Positions 63,921 through 64,000 of a DNA stretch of 64,000 nucleotides are shown here, one piece after another. The number at the start of each line of letters is the position of its first letter. Position 1 is the stretch's first letter. Under the pieces are notes generated by a model. It was not told the DNA's origin, did no database searches, and saw only the letters and a program-made list of their open reading frames with translations. The stretch comes from Phytopythium helicoides. Its lineage: Eukaryota > Oomycota > Peronosporomycetes > Pythiales > Pythiaceae. The stretch spans positions 1-64,000 of the forward strand of contig JANFNE010000082.1 in the NCBI GenBank assembly GCA_024867545.1, given 5' to 3'. The translations under genes and the position numbers were made by a program.

Positions 63921-64000
63921 ATGAGTAGATTGGTCAAGGTCACTGCAATGTGTGGAGTGGTGTACTATAGGCTGAGCCAACGAGTGAAGTGGCAACGTAG

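Larger units (their letters stand above)
62948..64000. other. upstream region of member 10 with two element copies
   Basis: No gene supported. It contains the element upstream of member 10 (63230-63370) and a second set at 63700-63920. A shared pre-element block (GAAAACAGCCGTGGACATGA at 63148, GAAAAACAGCTGTCGGCACA at 63738) shows that about 250 bp was duplicated. Confidence 0.5.

Overview
The window is nuclear DNA from an oomycete, most likely Phytophthora or a close relative. The evidence is short GT-AG introns (mostly 59-150 nt), two genes whose upstream DNA matches the oomycete initiator plus flanking core promoter, GC-rich coding exons set against AT-richer spacers, and a gene set (CCDC77, MED13, TKL kinases, six-TM K+ channels) typical of a zoosporic heterokont. 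No prokaryotic operons, tRNA, rRNA or CRISPR array were seen. Exon limits below were worked out by hand from splice signals and reading-frame continuity; there is no transcript evidence.

Layout. 1-16.3 kb is a compact housekeeping block: PTS2-type 3-ketoacyl-CoA thiolase, a membrane-anchored J protein, a CENP-V/GFA-fold protein, a polytopic membrane protein, a membrane-anchored prolidase, a coiled-coil protein, a long disordered protein, and a two-domain potassium channel. 16.3-30.7 kb is an accessory region with six loci of a secreted eight-cysteine protein family (three intact, two pseudogenes on opposite arms of a 1.35-kb inverted repeat, one truncated chimera), plus a TKL-kinase/armadillo gene (27.6-30.7 kb, frameshifted) and its truncated duplicate (17.8-19.1 kb). 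30.9-42.3 kb is a second dense block: MED13, a Vti1-like Qb-SNARE, CCDC77, an N-myristoylated TKL kinase, a small two-exon gene, and a transmembrane TKL kinase whose kinase-domain DNA is nearly identical to that of the first.

43.2-53.7 kb is rearranged DNA. A GC-rich 324/349-bp satellite occurs as two arrays (about 11 and 9 units) in opposite orientation around a 0.5-kb spacer. The arrays are flanked by diverged inverted arms carrying remnants of the same broken gene, with further secreted-family fragments outside. 53.9-58.6 kb returns to single-copy genes: a DIX-domain/auxilin-type J-domain fusion, a DUF3228-like protein and a six-TM potassium channel. 59-64 kb holds two more intact members of the secreted family.

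How the parts relate. Every full-length or near full-length secreted-family locus carries the same short non-coding element 160-480 bp upstream, in constant orientation to the gene, so the duplicated unit appears to be element plus gene. The element also occurs where the gene is broken or absent. Single-base indels interrupt three otherwise well-conserved genes (29.5, 38.5-38.7 and 54.1 kb); assembly error must be excluded before any of them is called a pseudogene.
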